Assembly: GCA_023634235.1 (NCBI GenBank)
Contig: JAMKCF010000008.1
Coordinates: forward strand, 1,431,001-1,495,000
DNA: 64,000 bases
From: Pisaster brevispinus
Taxonomy: Eukaryota; Echinodermata; Asteroidea; Forcipulatida; Asteriidae
Reading direction: 5' to 3'
Within the stretch, counting starts at the first letter, position 1. Every line of letters starts with the position of its first letter. A program made the translations under genes and the position numbers. The notes below the pieces were generated by a model. That model had not been told where the DNA came from. It ran no database searches and saw only the letters and a program-made list of their open reading frames with translations. Positions 49,901 to 62,300 of the stretch are shown here, in pieces.

Positions 49901-52900
49901 CTAGAAGCATCAAACCTATCAAAGGAATACAAATAAAAACATCACATGCTGAGTCAGATTAGTTGTTAGGGGAACATCACAAAGTCCCTGAGGGTCAGTC
50001 AGCGACAAGAAGGGATGGGTGTCCTGGACTTACTCTTTTCCCTCATGGCTCATGGGTTGGGGAACAGGCTCAGCCAATAGCAATTCCATACCCTTACTGC
50101 GTAAAGGACACTGTCTGTAGTGTGAGATGAGGCTGTAGAGGCTGTCAAAGCAGGTATGCTCCACCAGGAAATACTTGGGGCGGCTCTGATCTAACCTGTA
50201 CCTGATTCTGCAGTGGTTAACCTTCCCTCGGGCCCTTCAGGAGGTAGGGGGTTTGGTCAGGAAATAAACTTGTCATTATACATTCTCCTTAACCCTTCTT
50301 CTCTTGATATCATTTTCCAGTGAGTTGATCAACCCTTGAAGTTGAGGTCAAGTTTAATTCTCGGGGTTTTCTTTGTTATATTGATGAATTGATTTTACTT
50401 TCATTAATTTTATTTTATACATTTTGTATTACTAAGTATTACATTTCCAACAATATATATAATGTTCATGGTCATAAACTACGTTCAACTAAAATAATTA
50501 CTGAAACAAAAATCTCGCCCACGTAAAACTCCATATGGTTGGGACGACAATGGTTTGAATGCGCGCGAGACTGGCACAGTCTATTTGACATCTATTCAGC
50601 TCTACAATGTTAAATTCATAAATCTGAAATTTGAGCATTAATACGTCACTACAGTGCAAAAACGTTGCAACCAGATGCCGTTAAAACATTGTATCTGACA
50701 CAAGAGTGGCTCCAGGATATTGGGTTTTTATTTACATCTGGCATAGTTAATTTGAGATAAGATATTCATGTCTTTTCAAATAGGTGAGCCACGTTTAGAC
50801 TTTTTTTGAAGAAATACAATTTTTGCACTGTTGTAAGAAACTTTCCAAATGACACAGGAACTTTTGCTTTGACAAAATAATTGAAAAGAATAATTTCTCT
50901 TCTTACCAGAATGAGAGTGAGTAATCTCCCTTGAATGTCTCGCTCTCCCTGACCAGGAACGTGCCCTCTCCCTTCTGATGCTGTTGCAAGAGCTGCTCGG
51001 CCAGTGTTCGTGGTGGGATGCTGCTGTTAGTGTTTAGTTTGCCATGGAACCACGGCTCAGAGAAGTGCAGCTCATCGTTGGAAGTTGTTTGCTGATGGAA
51101 AGAAAGAAAAATGGACATCAAAATGACATTGTTTTTATATTGTGGACAAAATAAATCATTGCAAATCACATGGGATTAAAAGGAAATGGTAGAAAGTAAA
51201 AAGCTTTCCTTAAGCAAAGGGGGCCATTCCCCCCACTTTTGAAAGGGTGGGAATTTTGCCGCCATCCCCACCCCCTCCCTTTCTACCTCACACAATAGAT
51301 ATGACTTTCAAGTAGTGTCAAAACCCTCACCACCCCCAACCTGTCAAAACCCAACTGCATGTCTTGTTGGATTCTGTTGGACCGAGGACTACCACCATAA
51401 TCAGAGTCCCGCAGTTTGGGTGTTGAGTTACCAAAGGGTACTGAGGAAGGATCCAAGTGCATATAAATCACTGGAGGGAGTTAGGGTGAATACTGGAAGA
51501 AATGTACCTCAAATCCAAGGTCCGCTATGGCCATCCCTTTATCACTTCTGTAACCTATCTTACCAAGTCCAGCTGGCTGCTTGTGTCATCATCGTCATCT
51601 TGGTTGCCAAGGGTCTCCGTTTGCTCAGAATAAAATAGTTTTTCTGCCGTCAGCACAAAGTAGTGGGGAACCCATTCATTCTGTGGCATGAGAGATATTG
51701 TTAGTTATCGCACAAACGCAAGTGGAATACAGACAAAAATAGCACTTCTGCTTTCCATATCCAAGGAGAATGAAAGCCGAGTTAGATGTGGGATGCAGAC
51801 GCGCTGGATTTTTCCATATTCCACAAGTGATGTGATAATCTATCTTCAAGCAAACTTGGTGAGCAGCTTATAATAGCACAATACGAGAAGTTAGAACAGC
51901 TCGATAGAACAGATTTTGACACGGGCCGTGCAGTACAGGTTTATATCACACTCTTGTTGCTATGAATTGTTCAATACAAGATTCAAGTTTGCTTGAAGAT
52001 AAGGAACAAATACATTCCCAATGAAAAATGTGCCGTAAAATATCATTAATTACCTAATAACTAATTAATTAACAGGACAAATATCACTTGTCAGAGAAAG
52101 CCGTTTCAGCTGTGTGAATACTTCATCCCAATGCCTTTGTTTACAAGTCCTTTGTGGTCATATACTACAAAAAACAGCTAGCTTCCGAGAAGAAATACAA
52201 ATATATTAAAAAAAATTGCAATGATTTATATCTGCAGACACTCAGAAGAGAAAATAGCTTCAAGAAGATGTACAAATACATTTTTGATTAGTGCAAACAG
52301 CACGCTTTACTTTTGACAGTCGGCAACAGCTGTACCTTGCAGATGAGAAGTGTAATTTGTTATCATTGAGCTTGCAGGTTGTTAAAGGGAACAAATTATT
52401 ATGTTGATATCAAAAACCAAGGAATACAGGGAATTGGAGAAAAACAGATTGACATTGTTAAACACTGCCTTCATTCTCGCTCAACTCTGAAGGCCACAAA
52501 ATCCTTTCCCAATGTCGGACTTTGATGGATCAAGACTACATTGGCAAATCAGTGTCATGGCATGAGAGTCACAATATGCTGAAGATTTTGCATGGATTTA
52601 GGAAGAATCGTTGTCAAACCGTTGAGGAACTTGGGGCAATGGGTCACACACCCTAGAAGTGGTTCAAATACCAGGTAAAACAATTCTTCTGAATAGTCAC
52701 TCACATCCATGGGGTCTTCCAACTTCAATATTCCATTCTTCAACGAGTTCCTCAAATCGAGACCAGTTACTGTGGATAGTCAAGGAAAAGGAGATTACTG
52801 GAATACTACTAAGTGGCAATAAAAATAGAAGTGGTGATTTAGGAGGGTCTTTGAATTCCACTTACTCTTCTTAGACAGCTTTATAGATCTTAAAAACCCA

Positions 52901-53272
52901 ACTTGAGACACATTTTACAATTAGCCTGTTGCACTTGTCACAATCTCATGAAGTTCTCTAAACTTGATTGTCTTCAACTTTCTTAACTTTGCTAAGCACC
53001 TTGGAATAATAAGCTAGAATGATGGGGCTCTCCAAATGCCTCATGATTGATTGATTGATTGATAATTACCATATCTGCACTTTGCCTTTACTGGTTTTTA
53101 ATTAAGAACATCTGGTTTATTCTTCAAAATCATTTTTTTTTTTCATTTGGGAAACTAGTTAATGGCCTAACATTTCGACCCAAGCAGAGTCTTCCTCAAA
53201 GGCTAATTGACAACACAACACAAATCAACAGGTATACTGGTGTGACAAAAGCAGTCAAGTGGAAATAAATGA

Positions 53273-53307
<35 letters not shown>

Positions 53308-56300
53308 CAGAAAGAAAAGAGAAAAAGCAATAGATAAACAATGAAGGAGACAAGGGAGGGGGTAGAGGGAAGGGGGCTGGTTCAACCACAAGATACTCAC
53401 TTTCTTCATCAGGAACTGTGAACGTCTCGTTAGTACCAGACAGCTTCTTGTGCTTGAGGATGATTTTACGTTTGAGATTGTTGATGGTGGGTAGTATGGT
53501 TGCCTCTCGATCCACCGGCTGAGTCAGCAGAGCGTCTGCATCATAAAACAAACCCCAAATCATTGGATACTTCCTAGAATGCTGTGATTTAAGACTCTTA
53601 TTTAATTCCTCCTGAAGATGAGCAGAGCACACTGCTTCAAAAGTCAAGACTTTACTGTATCTCTTCTCAGAACCAACAATTATCCCAAAAGAGGTTTTAA
53701 TCACATGGCAGTTACCAGTAAACCATTCCAGTTTTACTGACAGCCTACACCGTGCAAAGCTTCAAATCTTAATCTCAAGATATGAGGTACACCTTCAACA
53801 TCGTCATCAACAGTGTTGTGGTTACGTTGGTCGGCACTGACCACCACTCGGTAATGCCAACCGGCAGAAAAGAAAAAAGAAGTCTCTCTGACCGGCACTC
53901 AATTTAAATCAATCTTAACGATCTCTATCCAACCATACAGCATGCTGACTGCACTTACGTGAACTTTTCGATGCAGTGCAATGTATAGTACATGTAAATG
54001 CACATTTGTAATGAGCACTGGTACCCGGTATTGCCACTGGTGTACGTAAGGAAAACGCTTCACCGAAGGCTCCCATACAGCAGTTGTGTTGTGCACATAT
54101 CAGAAAGTTTGTTAGTGAATGACTTGCATGACTGCTTTGATCTTTTAATAATTTTTAATTCATTTTTCTGTTTAGCTAATTAAATGCAAATGCTAGATTA
54201 ATAACTTGTTTGTTCACGCCAATGGACAAAAGAAATGTGTGGCGAGCATCTTGCACACTGCGATGGAACTGGGCTGATTTTTAACCCCAAACCAAACTGG
54301 TTAACAAGACAGCCCGTCAACATCTATGCTCACCATCATTGGAGTTGCCTGCCTAACTGAAGGGCTAGCATTTGAGCTTGTTTTCAGTTTGCATTCTCCT
54401 GGGCCGGGCAACATACTGGAGAAGTTATTGCTCGCTGTAATATCTTACATCATGTACTGAATGAGAATGACAACTACATCTTGAGTCAGACTTCAAACCC
54501 AAGACTTTTATTTACAACTTACCCCCAAAGACTTCCTGGAATAAAGTGGCCATGTTGCGTTGTTGCTGCAAACTACAGTGATTCTCAATGGATAAAATAA
54601 TTGGCAATCTGTAAACGAAACATGGAAAAGCCATCAAAATAAAGACCGTCTCTAACTGTCAACTCCAAAAACCAGTTTGGTCAAACACTTTTACAGAAGT
54701 ATAAAAAGGGTGATGATAAAATTTTTAAAAACAGTAAATCTATTTATACGCTAATAATAGCGAACTGAGCAGAGATGAACTCGACTTTGAAAGAAGCGGG
54801 GGACAAACTCCTGTTCAAACTGGAAGATTCTTATGCCTGATAGAACTGGTTTTTAACGGTGGGAAACAAATTGACTAATTTCAATCTGAAAGCTCACTGA
54901 TTATCAAGTTCAAACCAGTACCAGTCCTCCCGAGAAACATTTCTGTCTGACAAACTGTCAAGGTTTGGAAATAAAATGTGAACACCCCAAAGATCACTAC
55001 TGCTTATTTCTATTTCCAGCAAAAAATGTACAATGTATGCTTATTATTACACACAAAATCCCTGAAAAAACTTACAACATATTTTGTTCTTTCCACTCAG
55101 AGGTGACTGTCAAATTTATGACATTCTAACTGGCTGTTGTATGGTGTGTTCATCAACAACTAAGAACATGGCGTGTCGTGGCCGATCGGTCTTGTTCACG
55201 TGACCCCAAGCTCTGGTGTTGTCAGCAGCAGAGTGTGGGTTCAAATCCCGGTCATGACACTTGTGCCCTTGAGCAAGGCACTTAACCATAATTGCTTCGT
55301 AAAAAGTTGGGAAGGTAGTGCATTCTGCTCCACCAGCCAGGCTCCTAGTGGATGATACCTATGCCTACATCCTTACGGACTGTGAAGGGGGAAGACTGTG
55401 AAGGGGGAACCCTGTTTCAGCCCCAGGAGTAGGTGGCAGCGTGCCCCTGGTGACCGTTAATTTGGGTCGGCAGCCCGAAACAGTGTTGCCTCACTTTGAA
55501 GTGGCCATCCGTCCTTATGATGATGTTAGGCGATATCTCATTTAAAAAAAGGGAACTAATTTGCTCTTACAAAAATCATTGGTGCAAAATTTGGTTTGAA
55601 TCCATTCCAGGTTTGATGTACTTACTCTGACTGTACCCAGGCATGCTCTTTTATCGTCCTCAAGACATCCAGGAATTTAATTTTAGATGTCAACGTGAGG
55701 CCATGATAAATTATAGGCAGTCCTTCTGGTCCGTCCCAACAGTCCACTGCCAGGAGAAAAACAGGTAAACAATTCAAGATAAACAACAACAAACAAACAA
55801 CAGTTTCAAAATGAGTTTTACATTAGAAGATCAAAGCTTAATTTTTCATGAAGCTGTTACATGTAAGCATAGAAGGGTGCTTAGCAAATTTTTTCTGCTA
55901 AGCCAACATTTGCAGGGAACCAGTATTTAAACAATGTACAATATATGATATTTTCTCCTGGTAATCAGTTTCATTTAAGCAATTTATTTATGCTTAAAAG
56001 CTTCTGACACTCAATTTTAAGTACAAATGTACAAGTGTAATGAGGTTGGTGTACTCAGTGTAAAATAGACGTTTGCATATGCCACCATAGCTGAGGTCAG
56101 ACAACAAAGGACTCTCAGCCAATTAATGGTCTTCCTTTGACCTCAACGAGGGTGCTGTTTGAGCTTACAGGGAGTCCATATCATAGATGAGTGGATACGA
56201 GTAAAAACAGTTTCCAGAGTCTTATAGACCTGTTGCTATTAATCCACTCTTAGTTGGCAGTCAACATTTTTATGATGTGAGTTTCTGGACTTACATTCAA

Positions 56301-59300
56301 GGCATCTGCATCCCATGCGTAGACAGCGTACATAGGCTTCACATGAAGATTCACTAGCTATCTGATCTCCCGTTAGATATCTGACATGACAAGAAAAAAC
56401 AAATTACCCACTTCACATTGAGGAAAATCTTAGACGACAGCACCATAAAAATGCACAAAGCACACTGATTGTGCCATAAAAATTATGAGCACTTTGACAC
56501 GCCCTTGGACACGCCCGTTGGGTTGCATTGGAGGGCTATAAACGAGTTGCGTATTGAGCATCAGATTCAGTTGTTGATCTCGTTGTTTCTTTTCATAGCC
56601 TAAATGTTTGACAACTCACAACAGCTACTTCAGTTGCTTCCATTAACCCATCCCCATCAGCTTTGCACATTTTATTAAGAGGATCGCAAACGCAAAGTTT
56701 AGTACCAGATAACTTGTCTGGGATGTGATCCCTACAGAAACATTCTAATGTTATTCTTGGAATCTGCCAAACACATTCTTCATCCTTCCTTTTGAACAGA
56801 TACAGCGCGAGTTTGAAGATTTTGCTGACAGGAGTGTTCACATCATTATATTTAGGGTTGAACAAAGAAAAATTTACTAGAGCAGGATTTGAACCAACAT
56901 CCTCCTGTTTAAAGTGCCGGCCCTCTACCAACTGAGCTATCTATTCCTCCGTTGGCGATCTCCCTATTTTATCAATATCTTTATTCGGGGGTATTGACAC
57001 AATAGGGAGACTGTCAGCATAGGGCTAGATAGCTCAGTTGATAAGAGTACCCGCACATTAAACCGGAGGTCATTGGTCAAATCCTGCTCTAGTCAATTAT
57101 TCTTTGTTCAACTCCAAATCATTTCAAAATTTACCCAGTCATTTTCCCTTGTGGTGTATAACTTTATATCATTATATTTAGTGGGCAGGATGGGCTTTTG
57201 ACTATGTACTTACGTATTATGAGAAGATGCAATGAGATAATTGCACAGTGGCTGGTTTAGGTCATCCGTGATTTCGTCAAATTTTGTATCCCAACATTCA
57301 TTGTCCGGAGAAAATAGGTAGAGAAGAAACTAAGTCCAAAATGAGAGAAAGTTCTGTTACTTTATGACATGCGATTATGACGGAATATCGTACTCAAGTT
57401 TTTATGTGAGCCTAACATAAAGAATGTTTTTTCATGTGGAGTGTCATGACCGAGCAATCTAGTGTACTGTACTTTAGTTCTGGTGTAAGTTCGGGTCCCA
57501 GTAACAACAACGTTAAGCAAGACATTTAACCATAATGAAGTTGTCCTTCAGAAGGACGTCCACCAGTATGGAAAAGAACCCAGTATACTTGTTGTTGAGA
57601 AGGAATTATTTTGCTATAGATTGCACCCCATCACCTTGTAAAGCCTTACAAGGTGCTCTATAAAATGGGTCTTATAATTCAAAGATCGCTCTGCATACCA
57701 GTCAACAAAATCTTGAATACTTTGAGATGCCCATCGGAAATAGATAAAGCGCTATACAAGAAATGTTCATTCGTATTCCTATTGCAGTCTATACTCTGGC
57801 ATAAAAGGAACCTGGTGAATGGGATGCACTACATGACTTGGGTCATTCTTCCTGAGCATCTTAACAATCACTTCACGTTGACCTCAGGTCACACGGGCAG
57901 GCATATACATATCAAAAGTTTTTGACAGTTATATAACTCACCATGTGGGAAACATCAAATATTACATGCCGTATTTATGCTGTAAGGCCAAACTAAGAGA
58001 TACCGTGGTAAGGCATTTTAAAAATGTCTTCTTATTGATAAATATGAGATGATAATGCAATACCAGCTTACCTCAGGAACTGTGAAGGTAGGTTCTGCAT
58101 CAGGAGAACCACGGCTAAGGCCCGACAAGAATAATCTCATGGAATCCCTGACTGCTATTGGATTATTAGCCATTGTGTCCTGTAATGTCACCAACAGAGA
58201 ATCACAATCACAATGACATAACATGATGAAATAAATCAATACTTTTACATAAGATTTCTCTTCTCCCATTATGTGCCATAGCTCTCTTCTAGTCAGTCAA
58301 GCTCCTATCATCAGCCATTCACATATTTGCTAGTTTAGACATATTTCTCTCGTTGCATCTACAGTCTATTTTTTGTTTTGTTTTGCAATACCTGTCTGTC
58401 TTGTCTCCACGTTTGTAGTCAGTTCGTCTAGGCTGTCTTCTACAAGCCTTGGCTTAATCTGACAGCCTCATGTTCTCTCTTTTTTTGGTCTACATAGATA
58501 AACAATTTCCCCTCCATTTTCTGTGCTTATTATTTCGCTTATCCATGTAATACTGTGTATGTATATTTTATTTTGAGAAGAGAAGTACGAAATAAATGTT
58601 GACTTGAGTTGAATTAAATTGAGAGAGAGAGAGAGAGTAATTCTTCCTAATTTTCTTCATGTCTTGAAATTTTCCATTGTGAAGAATGAAAGGAGTAGCT
58701 AGTTTGCGTTGTCAATTAACATTCTTGGAGGGGGGAAGCAGTGGTTCTGAAAAAAAAACTGCAGTTGAGAAATAAACATCTCTCAATTTGGTTCTGCCCA
58801 GAACCAAAACCACTTCCAAAACCACAAATTCTTCCAAAAAGAGATGAATTTCACATCGTTTTTAGCCACAACCTAGTTACCCCTTATCTGGTTGAGTATT
58901 TACTAAGTTTTTAAACTCAGTTTAAAAGGTTGGTGACTGGTACTAAACTAGACGAGTCACCCAGTAGTAGCAGTAGTACTTTGCCTGTAAATGACTCAAT
59001 GTGCTACTCGCGTAACACCTTTGTTAAAATTGTTCATTAAATTCATCACTACCTTTTGTTCTTCAGCAAGAAAGCGGATCATGCCGTTGACGGTCACCAA
59101 ATTTCTGAAATAGAATAAGAATTTTTTTAAATAACTTGCACATGAATCTATAGTATTTCCTCAAATATATTGTGCAAGTGTTGAGCATGAAACATATTTG
59201 GGAGCTTTAGATTCACAGCGCATGGAGTTAACAGGTGAAGGAAACAAAATGGCGCACTTTTAAGGAGGCCAAACGCTTGAACACTAGACTTGCCCAGTCT

Positions 59301-62300
59301 GAAAATTTTTAAATGTCTCATGTAAGAAGTATTAGGTCAAATTGCTATTTAATTATATCTTTGACACATTGTGCATACCTCCCTTTAAGTGATTCACTCT
59401 TCAGATGAAGTTGTACGCATACTTCAAAAGGTTACATATGTATCAGAATGATCAAGGAAACTGAAGATAACAACATGTGTTTATACAAACATGAAAATGA
59501 TATCAGTTTTATTATATCCTTATTTATCCGTTGATTTGGGGTCTTAACTCATTTCTTTCCTTGTAGAGAGGGAAAACCAATGCAATTCTCTCAAGAAGAC
59601 ACAAAAATAGAAGAGTATAAAAAAGGAAGAAGTTTCATTTAGAAACGGTTAAGCATTTAGTCACAAGACAACTTAGTTTTTGATTTCAAAGACAAATTAC
59701 TAATTATTGGAAAACCACAAAATACGATTAGTGTCAGTACAAAAGTTCACTGATTATAAAGTTCACACCACAACCAATCTTACAGAGAAATATTTCCATC
59801 TGAAACATTGTCATTTGAGGACTCCAACATCACAATTGCTTATTTTAAATGCCACAAACTGTAACATTTTATTACCACATACACAGATCCTTGTCATTTG
59901 ATTGGTGGAACACGGGTGACATGTCATCCATTATTTTGCCACGTGTTTACCGCCGTGATGCTCCACAATTTAATATTGGAGTCCAATTATTGATAGGTCT
60001 TGTTCCCAAAATAATCGTTCCCGCCTGTTTGTCCACATGAGACAAGGTTGTGTGATGGAGGACAAGGTTGGTGTCTACATGGAGTCATCTGCATTGTGTA
60101 GAAGATTCTTCTAATAGAATTTGCAGAGTTTTCATGTGTATTTTATGTTTATTGTGAAAAGGTTTCAAATGCCCAGGATCTATGTGTGAGTTATATAAAC
60201 CAAATATTGTATGCATTTAGTTCCTCATTGTCGCAGAAAATAATCACTCGTTGAAATCCGGCTTTGACCCGGCTTAACCTTATGATTATATTCCGCGACA
60301 ATGCACTCATATATGCATCAAATATTTCTTTACTACCGCTTTCACCAAAGCATGAACCGTCTAAGTTGAGTCTAAGTTGAAAAAAACTTTCACATGCTGT
60401 TCGGATGGTGTATAAATTGAAACCCTGAAGATGGGATTGAATTTCATTTTTTTTAAATGTAGTATTAACTCAATAACTGAACAATTGTCTTCAGAAATGT
60501 GATAGATTGTATTGTAGGGATTCCTTGGTCTTATTCATTGGAGGTTTAAGGGTAGCTTGGGTTACTCAATCATTTATCTTACCGTTCATCTATGTAATCT
60601 TTGAATCTATCTGCAACCTGTAAAAAAAAAAGGAACCATGAAATGGATGATGGTCAAACCCAATGGCTCATCATCAGTGACTGCACGTATACAGGTTGTC
60701 AATGTCTTACTATGGTTGACTATGTAAGAGTTTGTTGTGGCAAAATGTTTCAGAGAAACTGGAGCTGTGGAAATGTAGATCAAGAGCCATTCCAACAGCT
60801 TTATTCCACGTACTGCATCTCTTTGGAACTCCTTGCCTGGTGCATGTTTCCCTCCACCCTACAATCTAGACTGTTTTAAGAGGAATATCAATTCCTACCT
60901 TCAGCTCCCCTTAGTTATTTTTATCTTGAAATACAAGCCCCAGTTGATTGCATATTGACAGCTGGCGTGCAACTTTTAATACAAAATCATTTGAATGATA
61001 CTGAATATCAGTCACTACATGTACGTCAAATCCTGATTGAAACGGAAATAGTTCAAGCTGCTTGTTTGTATCTTACCTCCCTCTGAAAAATAAGGTTATG
61101 GTAGAGCTGAGAAAATCCTTCAAATCCGATTTCTTGTTTGTTCCATCTGTCTACCTCCTGATAATAAAAAAAAGTATAATTTAATTTACTGCTAATAAAA
61201 TGTTGTGCACTTTAAAATGTATTTTCAAATACTAAGTCAGGGAAGGCACTGTACAGAAAATATTCTTAAACTTACAAAAATAAAAAAAAGTTGGAGAAAA
61301 ATTGTGGTGCCCCCACGCCAAAATCAGGCACTTTTTGGAAATGGTGAAATGGTGTTAAAAGTGAAGACAACCCAAACATCAGCCTTGATATCAATGTGAT
61401 GTGATAACTTGAAGGTGGGGTCATGGATTAGTTTTTGAATCAACTTAATGCTGATTTATAGGCAAAACAAGATTATCAAGAAATACAATAAAAGTCTTGC
61501 TGAGAAAAAAAGTTAAAAACTGTCATGGTATTTTCACAAGAACATCAAATCCATCGTTTAGCGAGCTGACAGCGGGTACCAACTGCATCTCTGGCCGCAG
61601 CAACCGCGAATGGACACCAACCCTCAGAAATCTGAGAAACGATTCACACATGAATCATATCTCAGATTCAAATGTTTTGGGGTGAAAAATTAGTACTTCG
61701 AAGGGAATCCTTTCTCAAAATAGTTTATACTATCAACGGCTGCAGTGCTTCTCACCAAGTAAGTTTTTATGGTCATTAAATTGTGGAGTATTTACCAATC
61801 TACGACCCTACCTTTAAATTTGTCTAACCTTATAGGCCCTAATCAGGTGTAATTTGAAAGCTCATCTTCTCATCTATTCGATGAGCAGTTAAACCATGTT
61901 TGGACTTGTAGAAGGATGTGCTTGGTTTTGGCATGGACAGAATGGAGTGTCACAATTGTTCATTACTTACACTGAAATATTCCTTGAGGTCCTTTGTGTT
62001 TACTTTGAGATTGACGTAAGGCATGAAGGATTTCATGTCTCTTAGTGACACCCTAAGACAGAACAAAAAGAAGAGGAATATTTAGAATGCCCATCAGATG
62101 CCCCTATCAACCAGGATCTATTTATTGCAACAATTGCCATAGTTGGATCTTGTTGTAATTTCTGGTCATCAAAGCTGTTTAGTTTGTTACTTCTAATGCA
62201 CATTGTAATCTTAAAGCATGCTTTCAAATGTCTTCAGTAATCAATCAATTAATATTCTAGCAACTGCACAAGGTGTGTCTTGCTGTTGGTTTGATTCTGA

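Noticed and set aside
53255..53704. 149-codon frame including (GA)n-encoded Ser/Leu run
   Set aside because: It is the true PLC-gamma exon 53401-53535 read through both flanking introns; GT-AG borders and phase define the shorter exon.
57021..57093. Functional tRNA gene
   Set aside because: The anticodon arm does not pair, the T-arm is one base short, and it is half of a larger palindrome.
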